Shown here one piece after another: positions 42,737 to 51,385 of a DNA stretch of 60,053 bases. A model generated the notes under the pieces. It saw only the letters and a list, made by a program, of their open reading frames with translations. It searched no databases and was not told where the DNA came from. Within the stretch, counting starts at the first letter, position 1; every line of letters begins with the position of its first letter. Made by a program: the position numbers and the translations under genes. Origin of the DNA: Xylanibacter rarus (GTDB lineage Bacteria > Bacteroidota > Bacteroidia > Bacteroidales > Bacteroidaceae); assembly GCF_001275135.1 (NCBI RefSeq), contig NZ_LFQU01000022.1, positions 1 to 60,053 of the forward strand. Direction: 5' to 3'.

Positions 42737-43240
42737 ATGAAAAAACACTTTTTGAAATTGGCATTTGTAATGGGACTTATTATGTCACAAGTAAATGTTT
42801 ATGCACAAAAGCAAGTAGCTGAAGTCAAGTCGGGTACAGTTATTGAGCTTAAATCAATTAAAACAGTTTATGCCAGAGATGTGGAAGTGGGCGATGATGT
42901 TAAATTTACTGTTTTAAGTGATGTGAAGAGAGGTGGTGTTGTACTTATTCCTGCCGGTACTATTGCAAATGGTGTGGTTTCAGAGGCTAAAAAATCATCA
43001 CTTGCTGGTACTAAAGGTAGACTTTCTGTTGATTTTAGAAGTCTGACACTTGCCGATGGAACAAATGTTCCATTGTCAGGTAATGTTCGTGTGTCTGGTA
43101 AAAATCGTACACCTTTGGCTGTAATTACAGCATTATTTGTATGGCCATGTATTTTTATACCAGGTACAAAAGCTGTTCTTCCTGAAGGATATAATGCAAC
43201 TGCTACCGTTATTGCAAATACGGAGGTTCCTGTTGAATGA
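42737..43240 (+). CDS. Secreted beta-rich protein, unknown function
   Basis: A 167-residue protein with a signal peptide (MKKHFLKLAFVMGLIMSQVN, cleavage after VYA). The mature part is beta-rich: VKSGTVIELKSIKTVYARDV, VLIPAGTIANGVVSEAKKSS, SVDFRSLTLADGTNVPLSG. It also has a hydrophobic stretch near 135-148 (AVITALFVWPCIFIPG) and ends in VIANTEVPVE. The pattern of short strands with PAGT and G-x-V turns recalls TrbI/VirB10-like or PEGA-like beta domains, but no family is certain. It follows the rod-RNA candidate and precedes HU copy 1, between two HU-promoter repeats. Confidence 0.65.
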   Translation: MKKHFLKLAFVMGLIMSQVNVYAQKQVAEVKSGTVIELKSIKTVYARDVEVGDDVKFTVLSDVKRGGVVLIPAGTIANGVVSEAKKSSLAGTKGRLSVDFRSLTLADGTNVPLSGNVRVSGKNRTPLAVITALFVWPCIFIPGTKAVLPEGYNATATVIANTEVPVE

Positions 43241-43571
43241 TTAGATAATCTTAAATATAAATTATTCGTATTCATATTTTAAAATTTGGTTGCTTTCCCT
43301 TCTAGCTTAATGCTATTCTTATGTTCATTGAACATTTGTGTCTACTACGATATGTGTTGATGAAAGTTTTTCTTTTAAGTTTACTAGTAAGTCACATAAA
43401 GATCGTTTATAACTGGCATATCAGTTTTTCTGCTTACATAGTAGAAAAGCTGATTTTGTTTTTTCCTAGGATAGAGGTGTGAAATAAATCTTTTTATGCC
43501 ATCTGTAAAAACATGGTTGAAATGATGAATATATCAATTTCTATCTAACTTTCTTATCCTTTACAACCAAC

Positions 43572-43653
43572 AATCCTCTCAAACCTTTCGTAACCTGCAG
43601 CAATCTGCAAACGCGAATTTGGTTGTTGTATCTTTGCAATGTCGAAAGGAACA
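43572..43653 (+). repeat. HU-promoter repeat, copy 1
   Basis: Promoter region of HU copy 1, with TATCTTTGC at 43629-43637. Part of a roughly 700-bp direct repeat (from 43549) of the region starting at 48157. A leader of about 130 bases precedes the HU ATG. 43241-43548 holds no gene. Confidence 0.8.
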
Positions 43654-43772
43654 AGGCGGCACGGACATTAAAGCCACAGCCGGCAGGCGGAAATGAACGT
43701 AGCGGCAGTTCTGGAAGGCATGAGAGATAATAAACAAATAATGTATAACAACCAAAAAGAAAGGAAAGAAAC

Positions 43773-44201
43773 ATGATTAGGTATAAACTTTATCAGAACC
43801 GCAATTCAAACAGTAATACAAACGGTAAATGGTATGCACGCGCGGTGTGCGAGGAAACTTACGATACAGAGAAGCTGGCGGCTCACATGTCATCACACAG
43901 TTCGCCGTTCTCGGCCGGTGTTATCCACGGCGTGCTGAAAGACATGATAGCATGCATCAAGGAACTCGTGATGGACGGCAAGAACGTGAAGTTGGACGAC
44001 TTGGCCATATTCTCGGCAGGTCTGAGAACATTGCCGGCAAACAGTCCCGAAGAGTTCACCGCCTCTGCCAACATCGACAGCGTTCGCCTGAGAGCACGCT
44101 CAACAGGAGTGTTCCGCTCATCAGTGCTGACACGCGAGGCAAAGACCAAGCAGTTCTCACAATATACGGTAGGCGAGGGCAGCGAAGTAGAGATGCCGTA
44201 A
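43773..44201 (+). CDS. HU-like DNA-binding protein, copy 1
   Basis: A 142-residue member of the Bacteroidetes HU-related family: MIRYKLYQNRNSNSNTNGKW, then TYDTEKLAAHMSSHSSPFSA and GVIHGVLKDMIACIKELVMD, as in the HU alpha-helical dimer core. A beta-arm segment follows (LDDLAIFSAGLRTLPANSPE) and a C-terminal extension. It differs from copy 2 (48381-48809) by one residue (Ala versus Ser in LAAHMSS). Nucleoid proteins of this kind bend DNA. Near-identity at protein level with some synonymous differences points to a fairly recent duplication or gene conversion. Confidence 0.88.
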   Translation: MIRYKLYQNRNSNSNTNGKWYARAVCEETYDTEKLAAHMSSHSSPFSAGVIHGVLKDMIACIKELVMDGKNVKLDDLAIFSAGLRTLPANSPEEFTASANIDSVRLRARSTGVFRSSVLTREAKTKQFSQYTVGEGSEVEMP

Positions 44202-44617
44202 TGCAGTAGAGTGAAGCTGCCATAATCCTTTCAAGAAGCTTACTTTCATTGTGTTAATAATGTTGACGGGCATTGGCCGCGCTGATTTAAGCAGGCCGGT
44301 GTCCGTAAATTTTTATAATACGGACAAGTGTTTATGGACATAATGAATGTATGACATTTGTTACAGGTGATGAATGTTTGGGCTTTGCCTGTTTTTGTTA
44401 TAGTTGTGATGGGTGTTTCATTTTATAACATTAAAAACTTTGTAGAATTTACTCGCGATAAAGAAAAAATCAGTAACTTTGTCTAGGTGGATTACTGCGA
44501 TTATTGCTTGTAATTTATTAATTCTCAGTGTGATAAATTTATAACAATTTTCGCTAATTGCTAAATCTACAAAAAATTGTATTTCGTTGAGTCCACATTA
44601 CTTAAATTGAAATTATT
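44202..44617. other. Non-coding stretch between HU copy 1 and McrB
   Basis: The first 60 bases or so repeat the tail of the HU unit (GAAGCTTACTTTCATTGTG). GTTGACGGGCATTGG at about 44260 recurs at about 49105, after the MITE copy. TAACTTTG at 44474-44481 could be a -7 box for McrB. Otherwise AT-rich with no gene seen. Confidence 0.5.
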
Positions 44618-46657
44618 ATGCAAGACCGTAGACTATTATATAGACAATTTCAAGAGACCTTTCCAATAGAGAGCTTGAAGGACATGACATTGGATGAATA
44701 TACGAATCTTGATAAAGCAAGTTCGTTCTGTTATTGGCTAGAATTTAGAACGTATGAATTGGGTTCTATCAGAGGTGGATCTGCATACAAATTTGGAATA
44801 TTCAAGTTTAATAAGGCTCCAACTGATAATAAACAAATGTATTCTCATGATGAGAGTTATTCTTGGTATAGCCGTTTGGGTAAAACTGCTGTTGAAGTAT
44901 TTGCGTTAATTAAAAATACTATTATAAAAATAGTAAAGTTTGCACAACTTGGGGATTGGAGTAAAATAGAAAATTTAGAAATGGAGAAGGTGTTGGGACC
45001 ACTGATTATATGGAAAATAGCATTTCTTTATTCTAATGAACGACTTTTGCCTATATACGATAAGGATGGATGGCTTGTTCCGTTGGCAGAACATTTTGGA
45101 TTGTCTACTGCAAAAAAAACTTCAAGAGCGGAATTATATGAATATCTTCTGAGCCAAAAAGGTGATAAAGATTTGTATGCCTTTTATGATGAATTGCTTA
45201 AAATAATGAGCAGAAGTAAGGAAAATGTTAATTGGATACATAACGACGAATGGAATTATTCTATAGCAAAACAACCTTTAACGAATTTGAGTGATATTAG
45301 TAAAAACACAGATTTGGTAAAAAGTTTAAATGATATGGTTGTTAATAATAACGTTGCCACATTATCAGAAGCAACATCCGGCCGTAATTATTGGTGGCTG
45401 GTTGCAAATCCTAAAATATGGAGTATTGCTAATATGCAAGTCGGAACAATTCAAGATTATACTTTATATAATGATAATGGCAATCGCAGGCGTATCTTTC
45501 AGAATTTTCTTGACGCAAAGGAAGGCGATATGGTCATTGGATATGAGTCGACTCCTACAAAACAGATTGTGGCATTGGCAGAAATAGCCAAGCCAAATGA
45601 TGGGAAATTAATATATATCCGCAAGACAGAGTCTTTGCCTGTTCCAATTGATTATTCAAAAATCAAGAGTATTCCAGAATTGGCAGACATGGAATATATG
45701 AAAAATCAGCAAGGATCTTTCTTTAAACTCAAAGAAGATGAATACAACATCATAATGGATATAATCCGGGAAGATAATCCTGTCAGGGTTGAGCAAAAGA
45801 ATGATATTTATGATGAAGAAAGTTTTTTGAACGACGTATTTATGGATAAAAGTCAATATGCTCGTCTAAAATCATTGTTGCTAACTAAAAAGAACGTTAT
45901 ACTTCAAGGTGCTCCAGGTGTGGGTAAGACATTTGCCGCGAAAAGACTGGCTTATTCAATACTTGGCGAAGTTGATAAATCACATGTAGAGTTTGTACAA
46001 TTTCATCAAAGTTATACTTATGAGGATTTTATCATGGGCTTTAGACCAAATGAAGAAGGCGGCTTCTATCTGAAACGTGGGATATTTTATAATTTCTGCA
46101 AAAAGGCAAAAGCAGCCCCTGACAGTAAGTATTTCTTTATTATAGACGAGATAAACCGTGGCAATTTAAGTAAGATATTTGGTGAACTCCTGATGTTAAT
46201 AGAAAATGATTATCGTGGAGAGTCTATAAAACTTGCTTATAGTGATGAATTGTTTGACGTGCCACGTAATCTGTATATCATCGGTATGATGAATACGGCA
46301 GATAGAAGTCTTGCAATGATAGACTATGCCTTACGCCGCCGTTTCAGTTTCTTTGATATGATACCGGCCTTTCAGACAGAAGGCTTTAAAGCGTATCAGA
46401 AAAAGTTAGATAATAAACAGTTTGATAATATCATTGACGGCATAGTTAAATTAAATGATGTTATAAGCAAAGATGACTCTTTAGGACAAGGCTTCTGCAT
46501 CGGTCATAGTTATTTCTGTAATCAGAAAGAGGTTAATATAGAATGGCTTCAGAATGTTATAGACTATGATATTCTGCCTATGCTTAAAGAATATTGGTTC
46601 GACGATATAAAGCAATATGAACAACAATCAAACATATTAAAAGCATTGCTGAAATGA
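44618..46657 (+). CDS. mcrB: McrB-type GTPase with EVE domain, 5-methylcytosine restriction
   Basis: A 679-residue motor subunit. Residues 1-250 form an unassigned helical domain. An EVE domain at about 258-385 (NYWWLVANPKIWSIA, YTLYNDNGNRRRIFQNF, GYESTPTKQIVALAEI) is of the type that reads modified bases. The McrB AAA+ domain follows: Walker A GAPGVGKT (431-438), Walker B FFIIDEINRGN (506-516) and the McrB signature MNTADRS (558-564), which makes it a GTPase. Assembled as a ring with McrC, it translocates and triggers cleavage of DNA with methylated cytosine. It overlaps mcrC by four bases. Confidence 0.92.
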   Translation: MQDRRLLYRQFQETFPIESLKDMTLDEYTNLDKASSFCYWLEFRTYELGSIRGGSAYKFGIFKFNKAPTDNKQMYSHDESYSWYSRLGKTAVEVFALIKNTIIKIVKFAQLGDWSKIENLEMEKVLGPLIIWKIAFLYSNERLLPIYDKDGWLVPLAEHFGLSTAKKTSRAELYEYLLSQKGDKDLYAFYDELLKIMSRSKENVNWIHNDEWNYSIAKQPLTNLSDISKNTDLVKSLNDMVVNNNVATLSEATSGRNYWWLVANPKIWSIANMQVGTIQDYTLYNDNGNRRRIFQNFLDAKEGDMVIGYESTPTKQIVALAEIAKPNDGKLIYIRKTESLPVPIDYSKIKSIPELADMEYMKNQQGSFFKLKEDEYNIIMDIIREDNPVRVEQKNDIYDEESFLNDVFMDKSQYARLKSLLLTKKNVILQGAPGVGKTFAAKRLAYSILGEVDKSHVEFVQFHQSYTYEDFIMGFRPNEEGGFYLKRGIFYNFCKKAKAAPDSKYFFIIDEINRGNLSKIFGELLMLIENDYRGESIKLAYSDELFDVPRNLYIIGMMNTADRSLAMIDYALRRRFSFFDMIPAFQTEGFKAYQKKLDNKQFDNIIDGIVKLNDVISKDDSLGQGFCIGHSYFCNQKEVNIEWLQNVIDYDILPMLKEYWFDDIKQYEQQSNILKALLK

Positions 46658-47706
46658 CAAACGATAAAGGAATTTTGATTCGTAATATATTCTATATGCT
46701 GACGTATGCTTTTCAAGAGTTGCGTAGGAATAATTACGAAAAGATTGCCGGGGAGGATTTCGACAACATATATGATTTGTTTGCTGAAATCCTTGCCTGT
46801 GGAATCTCTTATCAATTGAAACAGGGCCTTCATCGTGATTATGTTCAGTATAATGACACGCTTTCCGCGCTTAAAGGGAAGCTGGATATAAATAGTACAA
46901 TACGAAATTTCATAAACCATAATAATAAACTTGGTTGTGAATTTGATGAACTTTCAGTTGATAATAAGTTTAATCAGATACTGAAAGCAACAGCCTATAT
47001 ATTGTTGAAGCACAAGGATGTTAAACCTGCACGTAAGGTTGCACTGAAAAAACTGATGCCTTATTTTATGGATGTCTCTGCGATAGAGGTTAAGAATATA
47101 AAATGGAATACGATGCGTTTCGACAGAAATTGCAAGACGTACAGAATGTTGATGTATATTTGTTATTTCGTAATTGATAACATGTTGCTTACAACAGAGA
47201 AAGGTGAATATATGATGAATACATTTTCTGACGAACATATGTGCCGATTGTATGAGAAGTTTATTTTAGAGTATTTTAAACGGCACCATCCAGAGACAAA
47301 AGCAAGGGCAGCGCAAATTGATTGGAACATTGACAAAGAAACCTCAACCGTTAGCATACTCCCAATTCTTCAAACAGACATCTTGCTCGAATTGAAAGGT
47401 AGAACCTTGATAATAGATGCTAAGTATTATGGCAAGACATGGCAGGAACACTATGGCAAGCGAACAGTGCATTCTCATAATCTTAACCAAGTGTTTACAT
47501 ACGTTATGAATTATGATTGTAAATTGACCGGAATGGTTGATGGTATGCTGTTATATGCTAAAACACAAGAAGAAGTGGTGCCTGATGGTAAGGTTAATTA
47601 TAATACGGGTAATACAATTTATGTCAAGACTTTAGACTTAAATCAGAAATTTGAAGGTATTAAGGCCCAATTAGATAAACTTATAAGTTATTGTAGCACG
47701 GACTAG
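46654..47706 (+). CDS. mcrC: McrC, nuclease subunit of the McrBC system
   Basis: A 350-residue protein. The N-terminal part is helical (NIFYMLTYAFQELRR), with an ALKGKLDINSTIRN stretch that stimulates McrB in homologues. The C-terminal PD-(D/E)XK nuclease core is LPILQTDILLE (Asp242) then TLIIDAKYYGKTW (Asp255, Lys257), where D-x12-DAK is the expected catalytic pattern. It uses the McrB motor to cut between two methylated recognition sites. The start overlaps the mcrB stop by four bases (ATGA), typical of this pair. Codon use is AT-rich, like mcrB and unlike the chromosomal core genes. Confidence 0.92.
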   Translation: MTNDKGILIRNIFYMLTYAFQELRRNNYEKIAGEDFDNIYDLFAEILACGISYQLKQGLHRDYVQYNDTLSALKGKLDINSTIRNFINHNNKLGCEFDELSVDNKFNQILKATAYILLKHKDVKPARKVALKKLMPYFMDVSAIEVKNIKWNTMRFDRNCKTYRMLMYICYFVIDNMLLTTEKGEYMMNTFSDEHMCRLYEKFILEYFKRHHPETKARAAQIDWNIDKETSTVSILPILQTDILLELKGRTLIIDAKYYGKTWQEHYGKRTVHSHNLNQVFTYVMNYDCKLTGMVDGMLLYAKTQEEVVPDGKVNYNTGNTIYVKTLDLNQKFEGIKAQLDKLISYCSTD

Positions 47707-47734
47707 ATTTGTGGCGTTCTTTGTGACATTTATA

Positions 47735-47919
47735 CTACATATCATCCATTGACAGTGCCTTGTAGGATATGTCATACCCCTTGAACTCGCCAGTGGCACG
47801 CAGAAAAACTGCTGCTTTTTGTTTCAGCACCTCTATGTCAATGTTTGCGGCTTTACGTTTTACCTCGAAAAAAGTAGCTTCATTGTTCAGTTCGTTCTTG
47901 GCCACAATGTCAATTTCAT
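47735..47919 (-). pseudogene. Truncated copy of the DUF234 ATPase 3' end
   Basis: About 185 bases match 40836-41025 (the last 60 or so codons of the ATPase) at about 95 percent, with stop TAG instead of TAA. They are then joined directly to the sequence just upstream of the ATPase start (similar to 42156-42260, with CCGAAAC and GCTACTGCAAATATAGCG). The junction lies in AATTTCAT, a short sequence present at both edges in the full copy, so about 1.1 kb was lost, probably by microhomology deletion. No usable start remains. Confidence 0.9.
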
Positions 47920-48156
47920 TTTTTATTCCTTTTGTTTCAACTTCCGAAACAGCCGTTTCCGAAATGGTTGTTTCGCTACTGCAAATATAGCGTATTTTCC
48001 TGTAATGATGTTATTCAGCTTTATAACTTTATGAAAGTATAGCAAGTGGCGTGTCGTATTACGAGCAGGCGGACGGCTGAAATATTTATAATAGGTATTA
48101 GCTGAAAATCGAAAATTCTTAGTATGAACGTCAGTTTTTTTATGAACATTGCCATG

Positions 48157-48863
48157 CTTTCTTATCCTTTACAACCAACAATCCTCTTAAACCTTTCGTA
48201 ACCTGCAGCAATCTGCAAACGCGAAATTGGTTGTTGTATCTTTGCAATGTCGAAAGGAACAAGGCAGCACGGACATTAAAGCCACAGCCGGCAGGCGGAA
48301 ATGAATGTAGCGGCAGTTCTGGAAGGCATGAGAGATAATAAACAAATAATGTATAACAACCAAAAAGAAAGGAAAGAAACATGATTAGGTATAAACTTTA
48401 TCAGAACCGCAATTCAAACAGTAACACAAACGGTAAATGGTATGCACGCGCGGTGTGCGAGGAAACTTACGACACTGAGAAGCTGGCGTCTCATATGTCA
48501 TCACACAGTTCGCCGTTCTCAGCCGGTGTTATCCACGGAGTGCTGAAAGACATGATAGCATGTATCAAGGAACTCGTGATGGACGGCAAGAACGTTAAGC
48601 TGGACGACTTGGCCATATTCTCGGCAGGTCTGAGAACATTGCCGGCCAACAGTCCCGAAGAGTTCACCGCCTCTGCCAACATCGACAGCGTTCGCCTGAG
48701 AGCACGCTCAACAGGAGTGTTCCGCTCATCAGTGCTGACACGCGAGGCAAAGACCAAGCAGTTCTCACAATATACGGTAGGCGAGGGCAGCGAAGTAGAG
48801 ATGCCGTAATGCAGTAGAGTGAAGCTGCCATAAACATTAAGAAGCTTACTTTCATTGTGTTAA
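48157..48863 (+). repeat. Direct repeat of the HU unit, copy 2
   Basis: Starts CTTTCTTATCCTTTACAACC (48157, matching 43549 with a constant offset of 4608) and runs through the HU gene to GAAGCTTACTTTCATTGTG. The HU-promoter repeat (48180-48262, TATCTTTGC 48237-48245) is included. Identity to copy 1 is very high; a small indel lies after the stop codon. Confidence 0.85.
48381..48809 (+). CDS. HU-like DNA-binding protein, copy 2
   Basis: 142 residues, identical to copy 1 except Ser for Ala in the LASHMSSH segment. Same fold and probable role. It lies after the truncated ATPase copy and its promoter repeat. Together with copy 1 it brackets McrBC in direct orientation, so recombination between the two HU genes would delete McrBC and the broken ATPase while leaving one intact HU gene. 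Confidence 0.88.
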   Translation: MIRYKLYQNRNSNSNTNGKWYARAVCEETYDTEKLASHMSSHSSPFSAGVIHGVLKDMIACIKELVMDGKNVKLDDLAIFSAGLRTLPANSPEEFTASANIDSVRLRARSTGVFRSSVLTREAKTKQFSQYTVGEGSEVEMP

Positions 48864-49097
48864 CCCAAATCTGGAGTTATGATTCTGCCTGTATTTTTGC
48901 CTTGTGTAGAGCTGATTTTCGTTTGATTTTTCGCAGGCACTTTTATAATTCATAATTAACAATTCATAATTAACAATTAGCTGGCGCTGAACTTCGTTTG
49001 CGCTTAGCACCTTGCGCCAAAAGAAACAAAAAGACGGATGGAGGCAGAAATACATAAAATAGACAAAACTATATGCGGTCTGATGATGATTTGGGTT
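48862..49097 (+). mobile_element. MITE with AACCCAAATC ends, copy A (236 bp)
   Basis: AACCCAAATC at 48862 and GATTTGGGTT at 49088-49097 are inverted ends. The element separates the HU tail (GTGTT) from GTTGACGGGCATTGG, which are adjacent in HU copy 1 at 44258, so the insertion is directly visible by comparison. An inner AATTCATAATTAACAATT repeat makes it longer than copy B. No gene inside. Confidence 0.85.
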
Positions 49098-49323
49098 TTG
49101 TAACGTTGACGGGCATTGGTCATGCAGATTTAAGCTGGCCGATGTCTGTCAACTTTGTTAATAAAACGGAAGCGTGTCGTGAAGTATATCTTATGACAGT
49201 CAGACATTTAGCTCCTGCCTTGGCTGCTCAGGACTGTTTGTGCACCTGAATTTTTTATCGGTGCATTGATGTTGTTTACATCTATTTTTTATAAATTTGC
49301 CAATTGAAACACAGACAATTTTT

Positions 49324-51087
49324 ATGATAAAGTTTAAGGATATAACAGAAGACGACAAGGAACTGATACAGAGTTTTACGCTTTGGGGCGAAAGACAAAA
49401 CTGCGACCTGTCGTTCTCGAACCTGATAAGCTGGCGCTTTCTTTACAACACACAGTTTGCGATAGTGGACGACTATCTGGTGTTCCGTTTCTACATGGGA
49501 CATCATCTGGCCTACATGATGCCTGTGCCGCGGCCGAAGCGGCAAGAAGACGGAACGTTTAAGGTGGAGCCGTGTGACGAATGCTCGGTGAGCGTGATAC
49601 GTGCAATACGCGACGACTCGATAGCAATGGGACATCCGTTCCTGATGCTTGGCGTGTGCAACTATATGCGTGACATCATTGAGGAGCATTTTCCCGACAC
49701 GTTCGACATAAAGCCCGACCGCGACTTCAGCGACTATATCTACACTCGCGACAAGCTGATAAACCTTTCGGGAAAGAAACTGCAGAGCAAGCGCAACCAC
49801 ATAAACAAGTTTAAGAACCTTTATCCTGACTACATATACCGCGAGCTTACGCCCGACCTTATTCCGCAATGCCTCGAACTGGAACGGCAGTGGCGCCGCA
49901 CGTCGAAAGACGACAACGGAGATGTGCCCGATGAGGACCTATCAGAGGAACTGCGCTCAATGACGCGGGCATTTAACCGATGGGATAGGCTGGGACTTGT
50001 GGGCGGAACAATATTTGTAGGCGACAAGCTTGTGGCCTTCACCTTCGGCTGCCCGATAAACCAGTGTACGTTTGACGTGTGCGTTGAGAAGGCCGACGTA
50101 AACTATGAAGGAGCGTTCACGATAATAAACCAGGAGTTTGTGAAGCATCTGCCCGAGCAGTATTATTATATCAACCGTGAGGAGGATATGGGCGACGAAG
50201 GACTGCGACGCGCCAAACTGTCGTATAAGCCCGACATCCTGCTTGAGAAGAACGTGATAATGGAGAAACATCCGCTGGCGGCATTTGAAGATCAGGACCG
50301 CATAAAGGAAGAAACGCGTGAGATATGGAAACAGGTGTTCAACGATCCCGACAAGTTTATCGACCTTTACTTCTCGCGTGTCTACCGCAGCGAGTATAAC
50401 GTGTGCTGCCAGATAGACGGAAAGGTGGTGGCTGCGCTGCAGACATTGCCTTACACCATGATTTATGACGGACGTGAGGTGAAGACTGTATATGTAAGCG
50501 GAGTGAGCACACGGCCGGAATATCGCCGTCAGGACATAGGCAACAACCTGATGCGGCAGGCCCATTTCCGTGTATATTACAGGGAAATAGTGTTTGCTTC
50601 TCTTATTCCTGCCGAAGACTGGCTATATGAATGGTATGAGAAGTGCGGCTATGCCCGCGTGATGACATGCACGCCTCCGCCGGCAGATACCATGGCTACG
50701 TCGTTTGAAGAGTTCGACCGCATTCAGCGCGCAAAGCGTTGTGTGCTTCTGCATGATGAAGATGGCTATGAGGTTATACGCGAAGACATACGCCTGGCAG
50801 GTGATGAATATCGTCCGCAGGCCAAAAACATTCAGGCCATGTTGCGCGTGATAAACGCCAAGAAGGCTCTGGAATTGTATGCCGAACTGAATCCTGACAA
50901 AGATATGGTGCTGAGGGTTGAAGGTGATGCCGACATTCCGATGAATAATGCCTACTATGTAATAAAGAACGGAAAGGTGCGTCAGACGGATGAACCTTAC
51001 GCCGATGCCTTGAAGCTGACAATAAACGGCCTGGCAGAATTTCTGTTTGATGGCGTAGGGGCGGAAATGAACCTGATGCTGAATTAA
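49324..51087 (+). CDS. DUF2156-GNAT-SCP2 fusion acyltransferase
   Basis: A 587-residue protein from the ATG at 49324 (a TTG nine codons earlier is rejected). The N-terminal half (about 1-290) matches DUF2156, the C-terminal part of phosphatidylglycerol lysyltransferases, a double GNAT-like fold (LSGKKLQSKRNHINKFKNLY, INREEDMGDEGLRRAKLSYK). A second GNAT domain (about 330-440) has VSGVSTRPEYRRQDIGNNLM, an acetyl-CoA loop. An SCP2-like end (about 480-580, DMVLRVEGDADIPMNNAYYV) gives the whole C-terminal half an Eis-like layout. The substrate is unknown, perhaps an aminoacyl or acetyl donor on lipids or peptides. The gene lies alone between two inverted MITE copies. Confidence 0.85.
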   Translation: MIKFKDITEDDKELIQSFTLWGERQNCDLSFSNLISWRFLYNTQFAIVDDYLVFRFYMGHHLAYMMPVPRPKRQEDGTFKVEPCDECSVSVIRAIRDDSIAMGHPFLMLGVCNYMRDIIEEHFPDTFDIKPDRDFSDYIYTRDKLINLSGKKLQSKRNHINKFKNLYPDYIYRELTPDLIPQCLELERQWRRTSKDDNGDVPDEDLSEELRSMTRAFNRWDRLGLVGGTIFVGDKLVAFTFGCPINQCTFDVCVEKADVNYEGAFTIINQEFVKHLPEQYYYINREEDMGDEGLRRAKLSYKPDILLEKNVIMEKHPLAAFEDQDRIKEETREIWKQVFNDPDKFIDLYFSRVYRSEYNVCCQIDGKVVAALQTLPYTMIYDGREVKTVYVSGVSTRPEYRRQDIGNNLMRQAHFRVYYREIVFASLIPAEDWLYEWYEKCGYARVMTCTPPPADTMATSFEEFDRIQRAKRCVLLHDEDGYEVIREDIRLAGDEYRPQAKNIQAMLRVINAKKALELYAELNPDKDMVLRVEGDADIPMNNAYYVIKNGKVRQTDEPYADALKLTINGLAEFLFDGVGAEMNLMLN

Positions 51088-51091
51088 GTTA

Positions 51092-51289
51092 AACCCAAAT
51101 CAGTCATTAGACCGCATATAGCTTTATCTATTTCGTGCATTCATGCTTTCAGTCCGTATTTTTGTTTCTATTGGCATCTTTTTGTTCGCTTTTTCTTGAC
51201 ATAGCCCGCTATGCCTGCGAAAAATCTAACGAAAATCCGCTCAATATAAAGCAAAAATCCCGGCTGAATACTAATGCCAGATTTGGGTT
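51092..51289 (-). mobile_element. MITE with AACCCAAATC ends, copy B (198 bp)
   Basis: Starts four bases after the GNAT stop. Its reverse complement aligns along its length with copy A: CCCAAATCTGG, GATTTTCGTT(A/T)GATTTTTCGC, AAACAAAAA, and CTATATGCGGTCT before the end. A third, solo AACCCAAATCAG end is at about 53370. Confidence 0.85.
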
Positions 51290-51384
51290 AAAAGTGAAAA
51301 GATAAAAGTGAAAAATCCATTAGCTATCTTGCTTTAATACAATGGCTAATGGATTCTTCACTTTTCACTTTTATCTTTTCACTT
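51290..51384. terminator. Large hairpin between convergent genes
   Basis: AAAAGTGAAAAGATAAAAGT and AATCCATTAGC (51290-51324) pair with GCTAATGGATT and ACTTTTATCTTTTCACTT (51345-51384). The hairpin ends one base before the murF stop and serves the converging GNAT and murF transcripts. Confidence 0.7.
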
Positions 51385-51385
51385 C

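Noticed and set aside
43541-43774. 77-codon minus-strand frame before HU copy 1, and its twin at 48140-48382
   Set aside because: Both are antisense to the HU promoter and leader and are duplicated only because that region is duplicated.
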